A stretch of DNA of 64,000 nucleotides. Source: Streptomyces sp. NRRL S-340 (GTDB lineage: Bacteria > Actinomycetota > Actinomycetes > Streptomycetales > Streptomycetaceae). Below the pieces are notes generated by a model. It was not told the DNA's origin. It did not search any database and saw only the letters and a program-made list of their open reading frames with translations. The stretch is taken from assembly GCF_000720185.1 (NCBI RefSeq), contig NZ_JOIY01000010.1, positions 273,263-337,262 on the forward strand, written 5' to 3'. Positions 39,779 to 50,405 of this stretch are shown here, in pieces; within the stretch, counting starts at the first letter, position 1; every line of letters begins with the position of its first letter. A program made the position numbers and the translations under genes.

Positions 39779-42403
39779 TCACGCCTGCGGCAGCCGCTCC
39801 AGCTGGGCGGTGATGCGGGCGATGTCCTCCTCGGCCTTGGCCAGCCGCGTACGGATCTTGTCGACCACGTGGTCGGGTGCCTTCGCCAGGAACGCCTCGT
39901 TGCCGAGCTTGCCGTTCGCCTGGGCCTTCTCCTTCTCGGCCGCCGTCAGGTCCTTGGCGAGCCGCTTGCGCTCGGCGGCCACGTCGATCGTGCCGGACAG
40001 GTCCAGCGCGACCTCCGCCCCGGCGACCGGGAGGGTGGCCGTGGCGGTGAACGCCTCGCCCTCCGGCTGGAGCCGCAGGAGCTGGCGGATGGCGGCCTCG
40101 TGCGGGGCGAGCGCCGTGCCGTCCAGGGTCAGCCGGGCCGGGACGCGCTGGCCCGGCTGGAGGCCCTGGTCGGCGCGGAAACGGCGGACCTCGGTGATGA
40201 CCGACTGGAGCGTCTCGATCTCCCGCTCGGCGTCCGCGTCCCGGAAGCCGCTGTCGGCCGGCCACTGGGCGACGACGACCGACTCACCGCCGGTGAGGGT
40301 GGTCCACAGCGTCTCCGTGACGAACGGGACGACCGGGTGCAGCAGGCGCAGCGTGACGTCCAGGACCTCGCCGAGGACCCGCTTGCTGGCCTCGGCGGAC
40401 TCGCCGCCCGCCTGGAAGGTGGTCTTGGACAGCTCGACGTACCAGTCGAAGACCTCGTCCCACGCGAAGTGGAACAGCGCGTCGGACAGCTTGGCGAACT
40501 GGAAGTCCTCGTAGAACGCGTCGACTTCGGCGACGACGGAGTTGAGCCGGGAGAGGATCCAGCGGTCCGTGGCGGACATCGCCGACGGGTCCGGCAGCGG
40601 GCCGTCCACCGTCGCGCCGTTCATCAGCGCGAAGCGGGTGGCGTTCCAGATCTTGTTGGCGAAGTTGCGCGAGCCCTGGACCCAGTCCTCGCCGATCGGC
40701 ACGTCGACGCCGGGGTTGGCGCCGCGCGCGAGGGTGAAGCGCAGCGCGTCGGAGCCGTACTTGTCCATCCAGTCCAGCGGGTTGACCGCGTTGCCGAAGG
40801 ACTTCGACATCTTCTTGCCGAACTGGTCGCGGACCATGCCGTGCAGGGCGATGGTGTGGAACGGCGGGGTGCCGTCCATCGCGTACAGGCCGAACATCAT
40901 CATCCGGGCGACCCAGAAGAAGAGGATGTCGTAGCCGGTGACCAGGACGGAGTTCGGGTAGAACTTCGCGAGCGACTCGGTCTGCTCGGGCCAGCCCAGG
41001 GTGGAGAAGGGCCACAGGCCGGAGGAGAACCAGGTGTCCAGGACGTCGGTGTCCTGGTGCCAGCCCTCGCCGGCCGGGGCCTCGTCGTCGGGGCCGACGC
41101 AGACGACCTCGCCGTCCGGGCCGTACCAGACCGGGATGCGGTGGCCCCACCACAGCTGGCGCGAGATGCACCAGTCGTGGAGGTTGTCGACCCAGTCGAA
41201 GTACCGCTTCTCCATCTCCTGCGGATGGATCTTGACCTTGCCCTCGCGGACCGCGTCACCGGCGGCCTTGGCCAGCGGGCCGACCTTGACCCACCACTGC
41301 ATGGACAGGCGCGGCTCGACGGTGGTCTTGCAGCGCGAGCAGTGGCCCACGGAGTGGACGTAGGGGCGCTTCTCGGCGACGATCCGGCCGTCGGCGCGCA
41401 GTGCGGCGACGATGGCCGAGCGGGCCTCGAACCGGTCCAGGCCCTGGAAGGGGCCGTGCGCGGTGATGACGGCGTGCTCGTCGAGGACCGTGATGGCGGG
41501 CAGGTCGTGGCGGCGGCCGATCTCGAAGTCGTTCGGGTCGTGGGCCGGGGTGACCTTGACGGCACCGGTGCCGAACTCCGGGTCGACGTGCTCGTCGGCG
41601 ACGACGGGGATGGAGCGGCCGGTCAGCGGCAGCTTGACGAGCTTGCCGACCAGGTGCTTGTAGCGCTCGTCGTCGGGGTGGACGGCGACGGCCGTGTCAC
41701 CGAGCATCGTCTCGGCACGGGTGGTGGCGACGACGATGGTGTCGTCCCCCTCGCCGTACTTCATCGAGACCAGCTCGCCGTCGTCGTCCTGGTACTCGAC
41801 CTCGATGTCGGAGATCGCGGTCAGGCAGCGCGGGCACCAGTTGATGATGCGCTCGGCACGGTAGATCAGCTCGTCGTCGTAGAGCCGCTTGAAGATGGTC
41901 TGGACGGCCTGGGACAGGCCCTCGTCCATGGTGAAGCGCTCCCGCGACCAGGCGACGCCGTCACCGAGGCGGCGCATCTGGCCGGAGATCTGCCCGCCGG
42001 ACTCGCCCTTCCACTGCCAGACGCGCTCGACGAACGCCTCGCGGCCCAGATCGTGGCGGGACTTGCCCTCCTTGGCCAGCTCGCGCTCGACGACGTTCTG
42101 CGTGGCGATGCCGGCGTGGTCCATGCCCGGCTGCCACAGCGTCTCGAAGCCCTGCATGCGCTTGCGGCGGGTGAGGGCGTCGATGAGCGTGTGCTCGAAG
42201 GCGTGGCCCAGGTGCAGGCTGCCCGTGACGTTCGGCGGCGGGATGACGACGGTGAACGGCGGCTTGTCGCTCTTCTCGTCCGCCTCGAAGTAACCCCGCT
42301 CCACCCAGCGCTCGTACAGCGGCCCCTCTACGTCGGCCGGCGCGTACTGGGTCGGCAGTTCGGTGTCGGGCGCTGGTGGCTGCTGCTGAGCGTTCTCGGT
42401 CAC
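39779..42403 (-). CDS. valS: Valyl-tRNA synthetase
   Basis: 874 residues. Class I signatures: HIGH-type in [17 protein letters not shown] near 54-70 and KMSKS in [17 protein letters not shown] near 529; editing (CP1) domain in between with [20 protein letters not shown]; Zn-type Cys pairs ([11 protein letters not shown]); C-terminal coiled coil ([19 protein letters not shown] to the end) that contacts the tRNA. Divergent from the plus-strand gene at 42539; the shared 135-base gap holds both promoters. Confidence 0.97.
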   Translation of the reverse strand: MTENAQQQPPAPDTELPTQYAPADVEGPLYERWVERGYFEADEKSDKPPFTVVIPPPNVTGSLHLGHAFEHTLIDALTRRKRMQGFETLWQPGMDHAGIATQNVVERELAKEGKSRHDLGREAFVERVWQWKGESGGQISGQMRRLGDGVAWSRERFTMDEGLSQAVQTIFKRLYDDELIYRAERIINWCPRCLTAISDIEVEYQDDDGELVSMKYGEGDDTIVVATTRAETMLGDTAVAVHPDDERYKHLVGKLVKLPLTGRSIPVVADEHVDPEFGTGAVKVTPAHDPNDFEIGRRHDLPAITVLDEHAVITAHGPFQGLDRFEARSAIVAALRADGRIVAEKRPYVHSVGHCSRCKTTVEPRLSMQWWVKVGPLAKAAGDAVREGKVKIHPQEMEKRYFDWVDNLHDWCISRQLWWGHRIPVWYGPDGEVVCVGPDDEAPAGEGWHQDTDVLDTWFSSGLWPFSTLGWPEQTESLAKFYPNSVLVTGYDILFFWVARMMMFGLYAMDGTPPFHTIALHGMVRDQFGKKMSKSFGNAVNPLDWMDKYGSDALRFTLARGANPGVDVPIGEDWVQGSRNFANKIWNATRFALMNGATVDGPLPDPSAMSATDRWILSRLNSVVAEVDAFYEDFQFAKLSDALFHFAWDEVFDWYVELSKTTFQAGGESAEASKRVLGEVLDVTLRLLHPVVPFVTETLWTTLTGGESVVVAQWPADSGFRDADAEREIETLQSVITEVRRFRADQGLQPGQRVPARLTLDGTALAPHEAAIRQLLRLQPEGEAFTATATLPVAGAEVALDLSGTIDVAAERKRLAKDLTAAEKEKAQANGKLGNEAFLAKAPDHVVDKIRTRLAKAEEDIARITAQLERLPQA

Positions 42404-42538
42404 GGGGTCAGTTTAGAGGCGTCACGGCGCTGTCCCGAACCGCATTCTTCTGTAACGGTGCGCACCCCGATGGCCTGCGCCCGGCGGGCCTGCGCCAGGA
42501 TGTCAGGTACGCATAAGTATCTGGAGGGGAACCCAGTA

Positions 42539-43570
42539 ATGAGCTACAACCAGCCGGGCCCGTACGGCGGGCAGCCCCAGCAGCCCGGGCCGTACGGTCA
42601 GCCGGGCCCCTACGGCCAGCAGCCGCCGCAGGCGCCGCCCGCGCAGCCCGGCTACGGCTACCCCCAGCAGGCCCCGCCGCCCCAGCCCCAGCCGGGGTAC
42701 GGCTACCCGCAGCAGCCCCAGCCCGGCCCGTACGGCCAGCAGCCTCCGCAGCCGCAGCCCGGTCCGTACGGCCAGCAGGCGCCGCAGGGCATCCCGGCGC
42801 AGGCTCCCTACGGCCAGCAGCCCCAGCCCCCGTACGGCCAGCAGCCCCCGTACGGCGGCATGCCCCAGCCGCCGGCCGCCGACAGCGGCGGCGGCCGCGC
42901 CAAGAAGACGGCGCTGATCATCGGCGCGGTCGCGGTCGTGGCGGCGATCGCGGTCGGGGCGTACATGGTGATCGGCGGCGGTGGCGGCAGCTCCGTCGCG
43001 GACGACGGCCCGCACAAGCTGGTGACGCCGGCGACGGTGCTGGGTGACTACCAGAAGTCCGACGGTGAGAGCGGCACCATGTCGAAGGACGACATGAAGG
43101 ACGCCGAGAAGTGGGGCGTGCACAACCCCAAGGACGTCAGCGCTTCCTACAAGTCCGGGGACAAGAACGCCCCGCTGGCCATGAAGCAGCTCCAGTTCAG
43201 CGGCGTCTACGGAACCATCGACGACCCCGCCAAGACGGTGGACGCGATGTTCGCCCACATGAAGGACCAGACCAAGAAGGGCAGCGAGGACGAGGACGTC
43301 ACCCTGATCGGCGAGCCCAAGGCGTACACGCCCGACGCGCTCGACGGCGCGGTCCTCAAGTGCCAGCAGGCGAAGTTCGCGAACTCCGAGGCGAGCACCG
43401 GTGCGCCGAAGGCCGTGAACATGACGGTCTGCATCTGGGGCGACCACAGCACCCTCGGCTTCGTCATCCCGATGGACATGGCCGACATGCTGTCGGGCAA
43501 GAGCACCGAACCGTCGGCAGCGGCCGACACCACCGCCAAGCTCCGCAAGGAGGTCCGGGTCAAGCTCTGA
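42539..43570 (+). CDS. Pro/Gln/Gly-rich single-pass membrane protein
   Basis: 343 residues. Residues 1-118 are repeats of PGPYGQQPPQ-type units, which bind or phase-separate rather than fold. One transmembrane helix follows (KKTALIIGAVAVVAAIAVGAYMVI, about 120-145) and then an extracytoplasmic domain of about 195 residues with two Cys (LKCQQAKF, TVCIWGDH) that could form a disulfide. GGAGGGG precedes the ATG by about 9 bases. A common Streptomyces architecture of unknown function; monocistronic, ended by a strong terminator. Confidence 0.8.
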   Translation: MSYNQPGPYGGQPQQPGPYGQPGPYGQQPPQAPPAQPGYGYPQQAPPPQPQPGYGYPQQPQPGPYGQQPPQPQPGPYGQQAPQGIPAQAPYGQQPQPPYGQQPPYGGMPQPPAADSGGGRAKKTALIIGAVAVVAAIAVGAYMVIGGGGGSSVADDGPHKLVTPATVLGDYQKSDGESGTMSKDDMKDAEKWGVHNPKDVSASYKSGDKNAPLAMKQLQFSGVYGTIDDPAKTVDAMFAHMKDQTKKGSEDEDVTLIGEPKAYTPDALDGAVLKCQQAKFANSEASTGAPKAVNMTVCIWGDHSTLGFVIPMDMADMLSGKSTEPSAAADTTAKLRKEVRVKL

Positions 43571-43580
43571 CACCGGCACC

Positions 43581-43628
43581 GCACAGGGAAGGGGCCCCGG
43601 TCGAGCGACCGGGGCCCCTTCCCTGTGC
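43581..43628. terminator. Bidirectional terminator between convergent genes
   Basis: Perfect 23-bp arms (43581-43603 and 43606-43628) with a 2-base centre, ten bases after the plus-strand stop and ten before the clpX stop; serves both. Confidence 0.85.
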
Positions 43629-43638
43629 GTGCGGGCGG

Positions 43639-44925
43639 CTACGCCGTCTTCTGCTCCCCCGCTCCCCGGCCGCGGGCGTCGCGCGGGATCAGGGTCGGGT
43701 TGACGTTGGAGAGGACCACGTCGGCGGTGATGACGACGCGGGCGACGTCCTTGCGGGACGGGACCTCGTACATCACGCCCTGGAGGACCTCCTCCATGAT
43801 GGCGCGCAGGCCGCGCGCGCCGGTCTGGCGCAGGATCGCCTGGTCGGCGATGGCCTCCAGCGCCTCGCGCTCGAAGTCCAGCTCCACACCGTCGAGTTCG
43901 AACAGGCGCTGGTACTGCTTGACCAGGGCGTTGCGCGGCTCGACCAGGATCTTCAGCAGGGCCTCGCGGTCCAGGTTGTGGACCGAGGTGATGACGGGGA
44001 GGCGGCCGATGAACTCGGGGATCATGCCGAACTTGACCAGGTCCTCGGGCATGACGTCCTCGAACTGGTCCTTGGCCTCCAGCTCCCGCTTGGAGCGGAT
44101 CGTGGCGCCGAAGCCGATGCCCTTGGCACCCGCGCGGCCCTCGATGATCTTCTCCAGGCCGGCGAAGGCACCGCCCACGATGAACAGGACGTTCGTCGTG
44201 TCGATCTGGATGAACTCCTGGTGCGGGTGCTTGCGGCCGCCCTGCGGCGGGACCGAGGCCGTGGTGCCCTCGAGGATCTTCAGGAGTGCCTGCTGGACGC
44301 CCTCGCCGCTCACGTCCCGGGTGATCGACGGGTTTTCGCTCTTACGGGCGACCTTGTCGATCTCGTCGATGTAGATGATCCCGGTCTCGGCCTTCTTGAC
44401 GTCGTAGTCGGCCGCCTGGATCAGCTTCAGGAGGATGTTCTCGACGTCCTCGCCCACGTACCCCGCCTCGGTCAGCGCCGTGGCGTCGGCGATGGCGAAC
44501 GGCACGTTCAGCATGCGGGCCAGGGTCTGGGCCAGCAGGGTCTTGCCGGACCCGGTCGGGCCGAGCAGGAGGATGTTGGACTTGGCCAGCTCGATGGCGT
44601 CCTCGCGGCCCTGGCCGCCGCCGTTCTCCCCGGCCTGGACCCGCTTGTAGTGGTTGTACACCGCGACGGACAGCGCCTTCTTGGCGGCCTCCTGGCCCAC
44701 CACGTAGCCGTCCAGGAACTCGTAGATCTCGCGGGGCTTGGGAAGCTCCTCCCAGCGCACCTCGCTGGTCTCCGCGAGTTCCTCCTCGATGATCTCGTTG
44801 CAGAGATCGATGCACTCGTCGCAGATGTACACACCGGGCCCTGCGATGAGCTTCTTGACCTGCTTCTGGCTCTTGCCGCAGAACGAGCACTTGAGCAGAT
44901 CGCCGCCGTCACCGATGCGTGCCAC
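43639..44925 (-). CDS. clpX: ClpX unfoldase of the ClpXP protease
   Basis: 428 residues from GTG 44925. N-terminal zinc-binding domain ([10 protein letters not shown] and [11 protein letters not shown]), AAA+ domain with Walker [14 protein letters not shown] near 122, Walker [10 protein letters not shown] and sensor motifs, and the ClpP-docking IGF-type loop region. The frame is open 47 codons further upstream but those residues are not ClpX-like. GGGGAA lies about 9 bases before the GTG. Confidence 0.97.
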   Translation of the reverse strand: MARIGDGGDLLKCSFCGKSQKQVKKLIAGPGVYICDECIDLCNEIIEEELAETSEVRWEELPKPREIYEFLDGYVVGQEAAKKALSVAVYNHYKRVQAGENGGGQGREDAIELAKSNILLLGPTGSGKTLLAQTLARMLNVPFAIADATALTEAGYVGEDVENILLKLIQAADYDVKKAETGIIYIDEIDKVARKSENPSITRDVSGEGVQQALLKILEGTTASVPPQGGRKHPHQEFIQIDTTNVLFIVGGAFAGLEKIIEGRAGAKGIGFGATIRSKRELEAKDQFEDVMPEDLVKFGMIPEFIGRLPVITSVHNLDREALLKILVEPRNALVKQYQRLFELDGVELDFEREALEAIADQAILRQTGARGLRAIMEEVLQGVMYEVPSRKDVARVVITADVVLSNVNPTLIPRDARGRGAGEQKTA

Positions 44926-45094
44926 GGTGTGCTTCCCCTTCGCCTGGGAGACGCCTGGACGCGTTGAGTCCAGCGTTTCCTGGTGCTGCCTTATGTCGAC
45001 GGTACCTTGCCGGGCCCCCCGTTCGGGCCCCCCTTGGCACGGTTCACTTCGACGTGACCGCGCCAAGGGGCGACGGGCGGGTGCGGTGTCCGCG

Positions 45095-45775
45095 TCAGCG
45101 GACGGCGGCGTTGTTCATCTTGCGGGTGGAAATGATCTGGTCGACGAGCCCGTAGGACAGGGCCTCCTCGGCCGTGAGGATCTTGTCGCGCTCGATGTCC
45201 TCGCGGATCTTCTCGATCGGCGTGGTGGAGTGCTTGGCCAGCATCTCCTCCAGCTGCGCGCGCATCCGCAGGATCTCGTTGGCGGCGATCTCCAGGTCGG
45301 AGACCTGGCCGCGGCCGGTCTCGCTGTAGGGCTGGTGGATCAGCACGCGCGCGTTCGGCAGGGCCATGCGCTTGCCCGGCGTGCCGGCCGCCAGCAGGAT
45401 CGCGGCGGCGGAGGCCGCCTGGCCCATGCAGACCGTCTGGATGTCGGGCTTGACGAACTGCATCGTGTCGTAGATGGCCGTCAGCGCGGTGAAGGAACCG
45501 CCGGGGCTGTTGATGTAGACCGAGATGTCACGGTCGGGGTCCATCGACTCCAGGCACAGCAGCTGCGCCATGACGTCGTTGGCGGAGGCGTCGTCGATCT
45601 GGACGCCGAGGAAGATCACGCGCTCCTCGAAGAGCTTCGCGTACGGGTCGTACTCGCGCACGCCCTGGGAGGTGCGCTCCACGAAGCGCGGAATGACGTA
45701 GCGGGACTCGGCCGTGGGGCCGGTGTACTCGGCGCGCGTACGGTCGTAGATGCCGCTGCCGGGGAAGTCGTTCAC
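45095..45775 (-). CDS. clpP2: ClpP2 protease subunit
   Basis: 226 residues. Serine-protease triad Ser in [14 protein letters not shown], His in [12 protein letters not shown] and Asp in IERDKILT. The N-terminus is extended by about 35 residues ([19 protein letters not shown]) relative to ClpP1, typical of actinobacterial ClpP2. GTG start. It forms the mixed ClpP1P2 tetradecamer with the product of the next gene upstream, 57 bases away. Confidence 0.95.
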   Translation of the reverse strand: MNDFPGSGIYDRTRAEYTGPTAESRYVIPRFVERTSQGVREYDPYAKLFEERVIFLGVQIDDASANDVMAQLLCLESMDPDRDISVYINSPGGSFTALTAIYDTMQFVKPDIQTVCMGQAASAAAILLAAGTPGKRMALPNARVLIHQPYSETGRGQVSDLEIAANEILRMRAQLEEMLAKHSTTPIEKIREDIERDKILTAEEALSYGLVDQIISTRKMNNAAVR

Positions 45776-45832
45776 GATGTCTCCTGGAAAGGGGCTGGGC
45801 GGTCGGCCGGGAGCTGGACGGGCTGAGTCGGC

Positions 45833-46450
45833 TCAGGCTCCGGTGCCGCCGCCGCCCGGCATGCCGGCGGCGTGGGTGATGACGTCGTCGATGAGGCCGT
45901 ACTCCTTGGCCTCGTGGGCGTCGAACCAGCGGTCGCGGTCCGAGTCGCGGGTGATCTGCTCCACCGACTGGCCCGTGTGGTGGGCGGTCAGCTCGGCCAT
46001 GCGCTTCTTGGTGTGCAGCAGCCGCTCGGCGTGGATCTTGATGTCGGAGGCCGAACCGGCCAGGCCCGCGGAGGGCTGGTGGATCAGGATCTCGGCGTTG
46101 GGCAGCGCGAAGCGCTTGCCGGGCGTGCCCGCGCTCAGCAGGAACTGGCCCATCGAGGCCGCCAGGCCCATGGCGATGGTCACCACGTCGTTCTTGATGT
46201 ACTGCATGGTGTCGTAGATCGCCATACCGGCCGTGATGGAACCGCCGGGGCTGTTGATGTACAGGAAGATGTCCTTGTCCGGGTCGGCGGCAAGGAGCAG
46301 CAGCTGTGCGGTGATCTTGTTCGCGATGTCGTCGTCCACGGGCTGCCCGAGGAAGATGATCCGCTCGCCGAGCAGCCGGTTGTAGACCTGGTCGCCGAGG
46401 CCACCACCGATGGAGGGCTCGCCGGCGGCGGAGGGCATCAGATTCGTCAC
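45833..46450 (-). CDS. clpP1: ClpP1 protease subunit
   Basis: 205 residues from the GTG ([18 protein letters not shown]), with AGGTGG just upstream. Triad Ser in [14 protein letters not shown], His in [11 protein letters not shown] and Asp in DSDRDRW. The frame stays open upstream to 46687, but that sequence is not ClpP-like. First gene of clpP1-clpP2; a putative ClgR site lies about 150 bases upstream. Confidence 0.95.
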   Translation of the reverse strand: MTNLMPSAAGEPSIGGGLGDQVYNRLLGERIIFLGQPVDDDIANKITAQLLLLAADPDKDIFLYINSPGGSITAGMAIYDTMQYIKNDVVTIAMGLAASMGQFLLSAGTPGKRFALPNAEILIHQPSAGLAGSASDIKIHAERLLHTKKRMAELTAHHTGQSVEQITRDSDRDRWFDAHEAKEYGLIDDVITHAAGMPGGGGTGA

Positions 46451-46601
46451 GTATCCACCTGCTCGTCTTACGACGGCGCCGGGCCGTCTCACGTGTTCTG
46501 CCGGGGCGTGGGGCCGTCCGGCCGGTTCCGGGGACTCCCCTGCCCTCGTATTCATGGACCCTAACGCGCGGGCCCCTTCGGGGAATCCCGCGAAGGGGAG
46601 T

Positions 46602-46618
46602 GTTCGCCGGGGGCGTAG
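46602..46618 (-). promoter_or_regulatory. Putative ClgR box upstream of clpP1
   Basis: GTTCGC then 5 bases then GCGTAG. The core CGC-N5-GCG fits the ClgR operator pattern known for actinobacterial clp genes; the left half is perfect and the right half degenerate. ClgR activates clpP1P2 in Streptomyces; assignment here is by pattern only. Confidence 0.4.
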
Positions 46619-46657
46619 CGCCGGGGCCCTCGGGGCGGGGTGGCCAGGTGTGACGAC

Positions 46658-46685
46658 GGGCCCTGGGGAACATGCCCCAGGGCCC
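46658..46685 (-). terminator. Terminator after tig
   Basis: Perfect 11-bp arms (46658-46668 and 46675-46685), 6-base loop, 31 bases past the trigger factor stop. Confidence 0.75.
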
Positions 46686-46716
46686 ATCGTACGTACGTCG
46701 CGGACGCCGTGCCGGA

Positions 46717-48111
46717 TCAGGCCTCGGCCTTCTCCTCGCCCTCGCCGTCACCCTCGGCGGAGGCGGCCTCGGCGGTCTCGCCCTCGGCGGCCTCGTCCTC
46801 CTCGTCCTCCAGGTCGACGATCTCGCCGTTGGTGTCCTTCACGGTCGCGGCCTCGACCACGACGGCCAGGGCCTTGCCGCGGGCGACCTCGCCGACCAGC
46901 AGCGGAACCTGGTTGTTCTGGACGACCGCCTGCGCGAACTGGTCGGGGGACATGCCGGAGGAGGCCGCGCGGCGCATGAGGTGCTCGGTCAGCTCCTCCT
47001 GGCTCACGTTGAGCTTCTCCTTGTTGACCAGCTCGTCCAGGACGAACTGCGTCTTGATGCCCTTGACCGCGGCGTCGCGGGTCTCGGTCTCGAACTCCTC
47101 GGCGGTCTTGCCCTGGATCTCCAGGTACTTGTCGAGGGTCAGGCCCATCTGGCCGAGCTGGTGGTGCTCGAGGTTGTGCTTGCGGGTGTTGATCTCGTCC
47201 TCGAGCAGCTTCTCGGGGACGGGGACCTCGACCAGCTCGAGCAGCTTGTCCAGGACGCGCTCCTGGGCCTGCGTGGCCTGGTCGTACTGCTTCATGTTCT
47301 CCAGGCGCTTGCGGCTGTCCGCGCGCAGCTCCTCGAGGGTGTCGAACTCGGAGGCGAGCTGCGCGAAGTCGTCGTCCAGCTCGGGCAGTTCGCGGGCGGC
47401 GACCTGGGTGACCTTGACGGTGACCTCAGCCTCCTTGCCGGCCGCCGAGCCGCCCTTCAGCTCGGAGGTGAAGGTGGCCTCGCCACCGGCCTCCACGCCC
47501 TTCACGGCGTCGTCGATGCCGTCCAGCAGCTCACCGGAGCCGATGGTGTAGGAGACGCCGTTGGCGATGCCGTCCTCCAGCACCTCGCCGTCGACCTTGG
47601 CCTCCAGGTCGATGGTGACGACGTCGCCGTCCTCGGCGGCGCGCTCGACCGGGCTGGTCGAGGCGAAGCGCTCGCGCAGCTGCTCGACCGCCTTGTCGAC
47701 GTCCTCTTCGGTCACCTCGATGGCGTCGACCTCGACCTCGATGCCGGAGTAGTCCGGGATCTCGACGGTCGGGCGGACGTCGACCTCGGCGGTGAAGTTC
47801 AGCGTCTCGCCGTCCTTCAGCTCGGTGATGTCGACCTCGGGCTGGCCCAGCGGGTTCAGCTCGGCCTCGTTGACCGCGTCGGTGTAGAACTTCGGAAGCG
47901 CGTCGTTGACGGCCTCCTCCAGAACCGCACCGCGGCCGAACCGCTGGTCGATGACCCGGGCCGGGATCTTGCCCTTGCGGAAGCCCTTCACCGTGACCTG
48001 CTGGTTGATCTTCTTGTACGCCGCGTCGAGGCTGTCCTTGAGCTCCTCGAAGGGCACCTCGACAGTGAGCCGAACCCGAGTCGGGTTCAGGGTCTCCACG
48101 GCGCTCTTCAC
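46717..48111 (-). CDS. tig: Trigger factor chaperone / peptidyl-prolyl isomerase
   Basis: 464 residues from GTG 48111, with AAGGAG 8 bases upstream. N-terminal ribosome-binding domain with GFRKGKIP near 44-51, FKBP-type PPIase domain (about 150-245), helical C-terminal chaperone domain, and an acidic Glu/Ala-rich tail. Binds nascent chains at the ribosome exit. Upstream of clpP1 on the same strand but separated by a terminator. Confidence 0.97.
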   Translation of the reverse strand: MKSAVETLNPTRVRLTVEVPFEELKDSLDAAYKKINQQVTVKGFRKGKIPARVIDQRFGRGAVLEEAVNDALPKFYTDAVNEAELNPLGQPEVDITELKDGETLNFTAEVDVRPTVEIPDYSGIEVEVDAIEVTEEDVDKAVEQLRERFASTSPVERAAEDGDVVTIDLEAKVDGEVLEDGIANGVSYTIGSGELLDGIDDAVKGVEAGGEATFTSELKGGSAAGKEAEVTVKVTQVAARELPELDDDFAQLASEFDTLEELRADSRKRLENMKQYDQATQAQERVLDKLLELVEVPVPEKLLEDEINTRKHNLEHHQLGQMGLTLDKYLEIQGKTAEEFETETRDAAVKGIKTQFVLDELVNKEKLNVSQEELTEHLMRRAASSGMSPDQFAQAVVQNNQVPLLVGEVARGKALAVVVEAATVKDTNGEIVDLEDEEDEAAEGETAEAASAEGDGEGEEKAEA

Positions 48112-48567
48112 GGTTCGGTCTCCTTGTGGCTGACTTCTTGGATTTCGCCGGAGCCAGAGGGTTGTCCGGCGGATTAGCCGCCCGGAGGAGTTCGTAGGCC
48201 AGAAGGCCGGACACACGGGCGCGCAGTCTGCATAGTAACCGCAGCCGGTCAGCGCCCCAAAAGGCGATCACGGGAATCACGGGAATCCGCTGTGTGCACG
48301 GCGTGTCCGGGGGCGACGGGGGGAGTACGGCGTGTTCGACGGGGGGCGGCGGGTGGCGGCGGTCGTTCTGGGGCGTCTGCCGCCTGGCGGTCCGGGAGCG
48401 CCCGGCCTCGGGGCACCTGGCACCCGCCGTGCCCGGGCCGTATGGGGGCCCTGGGCTGTCCGGGGTGCCTGGGACCGGGGTGCCTGGGTCCGGGCCGCGT
48501 GCGGGCCGGCCGGGGCGCCCGGCCCGTGCGGGCCGCGTGCGGTGACGCCGGCCCGGTGGCCGGCGGA
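48112..48567. other. tig upstream region and GC-rich spacer
   Basis: No gene. The first about 130 bases must contain the tig promoter. The rest, to the tRNA, is extremely GC-rich with overlapping inverted repeats of GGCC/GGGCC type. Nothing else identifiable. Confidence 0.4.
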
Positions 48568-48644
48568 TGGTCGGGGTGGCGGGATTTGAACCCACGGCCT
48601 TCCGCTCCCAAAGCGGACGCGCTACCAAGCTGCGCCACACCCCG
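48568..48644 (-). tRNA. tRNA-Pro (anticodon TGG)
   Basis: Minus-strand cloverleaf: acceptor CGGGGTG pairs with CACCCCG, anticodon stem TCCGC/GCGGA with loop TTTGGGA (anticodon TGG), T-loop TTCAAAT, discriminator A, and an encoded CCA (48568-48570). Confidence 0.96.
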
Positions 48645-49489
48645 TCTGGTGCGACACGTAGGGTACATGGCCGCAGGCTGTGCGGCCTCGTAATTGCCTC
48701 CCGGGGGGTGCGGGGGTGGTTCCTTGCGGGGTGGTGCGGCTCGGTGAGACAGGGCGCCGCACCGGGGCTCGCCCCGGCCCCCTCTCGCCGGTGGGCGACA
48801 AGACGCCGCCCGGGGCGCCGCCCCGGACCGCCTTTCCCACCCACCCACCCGGCTCGGTAAGGAGCAAGGTGCCCTCCCGGGGCTCCGCCCCGGACCCCGT
48901 GCGGGGGCTCCGCCCCCTGCACCCCCACCAGGGCCCCGCTCCCGCAACCCCATCAGGGCTTCGCCCCCCGCACCCCTCAGCGGGGCTCCGCCCCGGCACC
49001 CGGCCAGGGGGCCGGCCCCAGCCGCTGCACCCCACCAGGGTTCCGGCTCTGCCCTCGCACCCCGCCAGAGCATCGGACCCGCCCTACGTCCCGCCAGGGC
49101 TCCGACCTCTGTCCCTGTGCCCCGCCAGGCAGTCTGTCCCTATGCCCCGCCAGGGCTCTGGATCCGCCTCTGTCTCCGCAGGCCCCGTCGGACTCCGGCA
49201 CTGCGCCGGGCCGGGCCCGTGCGGCCGGTACGGGCTGGGTGTGGGCCGGGCCCATGAGATCGCGCTGTGCGCGAGCGATGAGCGGGGGACGGGCAGGGGG
49301 CCGCGATGGGGGCGGGAGGCCTTGCGACCGTCGGGAGGGGGGCGGCGGGGCCGCCGCTCGTGCGGGCGCACCGGCGCGGTGCGGGCGGTCGCTGCGGGCG
49401 CCGGGCCCGGAAGGGGTGTGCGGGGAAGGGGCCGGACCCGCTACGATGCCTGTGTGCCGCGGTCGGTCGATCAGCGGCGCGCGTTGTGT
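48645..49489. repeat. GC-rich hairpin repeat tract
   Basis: 845 bases with no supported gene. Between about 48760 and 49165 it is built of repeated units of about 25-40 bases containing a hairpin GGGGC-TCC-GCCCC (clear copies at 48877-48893, 48903-48917 and 48983-48995) joined by CACCCC-CCAGGG-type spacers that become progressively more degenerate to the right. The final stretch before 49489 must carry the tRNA-Gly promoter. Confidence 0.6.
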
Positions 49490-49563
49490 GCGGGCGTAGC
49501 TCAATGGTAGAGCCCCAGTCTTCCAAACTGGCTACGCGGGTTCGATTCCCGTCGCCCGCTCCA
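49490..49563 (+). tRNA. tRNA-Gly (anticodon TCC)
   Basis: Acceptor GCGGGCG pairs with CGCCCGC, D-arm GCTCAATGGTAGAGC, anticodon loop CTTCCAA (anticodon TCC), T-loop TTCGATT, discriminator T, encoded CCA (49561-49563). Confidence 0.96.
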
Positions 49564-49570
49564 TGTGGCC

Positions 49571-49610
49571 AGGGGCCAGGTCAGGGGAGTGATTCCCGGA
49601 CCTGGCCCCT
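49571..49610 (+). terminator. Terminator after tRNA-Gly
   Basis: Perfect 12-bp arms (49571-49582 and 49599-49610) starting 8 bases after the tRNA. Confidence 0.75.
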
Positions 49611-49676
49611 CGGCGTTCGCGAGGCGAGGCGGGCCGAGCCTGCCCCGGGCCGGGTCGGGCCGGGGTCCCGTCCGCC

Positions 49677-49871
49677 TCAGAAGTTGATCGAGTTGATCGT
49701 GTCCGCTATCGAGTTCATGAAGCGGTTGATCGACGGGGCCATGCCGGTGGAGGCGAGGAAGAAGCCGAAGAGGACGGCGACGATGGCCGGTCCCGCCTTG
49801 ATGGAGCCCCCTCGGAGCAACACCACCAGGATGATCGCCAACAGCAGCACCACTGACAGTGAAATGGCCAC
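49677..49871 (-). CDS. Small membrane protein, unknown
   Basis: 64 residues: a long N-terminal hydrophobic helix (LSVVLLLAIILVVLLRGG), a second one (GPAIVAVLFGFFLAST), and an amphipathic C-terminus (NRFMNSIADTINSI). GTG start with GAAGG about 13 bases upstream. A plausible two-helix membrane peptide of the type widespread in Streptomyces; function unknown. Confidence 0.6.
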   Translation of the reverse strand: MAISLSVVLLLAIILVVLLRGGSIKAGPAIVAVLFGFFLASTGMAPSINRFMNSIADTINSINF

Positions 49872-50405
49872 AACTGATCACACCTTCGGTCGGTCCGCTC
49901 TCCCGGCCCGGGGCTCCCACCCCACGCCCCCGCTGGAACCATCGTGCCACCAACACGGCCCGCCTATGCCGCGCCTGACGCATCATCGGTCAGGTCCGTG
50001 ACACGCGGCCCGCGCACCACAGGGGGTGACGCGCCCCGTCCACCAGGCCCCATCAGGCCCCACCGGGCGTTCCCGCGCACGAAGTCGCGGCGGTGGGCCG
50101 GTGCGGTGGCGTCCCCGGCGGGCTCCGGCGACTCGCCGGGTAATTCGGTGATTTCGTTTCGATGTCTGCACAGGTCGTTCGCCGGTAATTCGAATTCCCG
50201 TCGCCGGGCGGCCGCCATCCGTCCGCACCGGTCAACTGGTCATGACCAATCCGGACATTGAGGGTTCCGGCCCGTGCGGCCGGTGTGGTGCGCGCCACCA
50301 CCCGGTCACGTATTCCTCGCAGAATTCTGGGCAGCCGCCGCGCATAGCCGGGATCGCCGTCGGAGGTTCCGCGAAAACCGCACGGACGACGCTAAGGTGC
50401 CTCAG
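49872..50405. other. Spacer before the acyltransferase gene
   Basis: 534 bases without a supported gene. The centre (about 50140-50200) is AT-richer, with GGTAATTCGGTGATTTCG and GGTAATTCGAATTCCCG blocks, and probably contains the acyltransferase promoter. Nothing else identified. Confidence 0.4.

Noticed and set aside
37397..42403. A very long open frame on the plus strand across ndk, folC and valS
   Set aside because: Shadow of conserved minus-strand genes; only its final part (from 42539) is a real gene with an SD.
45833..46687. Longer ClpP1 reaching upstream of the GTG at 46450
   Set aside because: Upstream residues are not ClpP-like and AGGTGG lies right before the GTG.
48760..49165. 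Possible CRISPR array
   Set aside because: The units are self-complementary GC hairpins with similar, not unique, spacers and degrade along the tract; no cas genes nearby.
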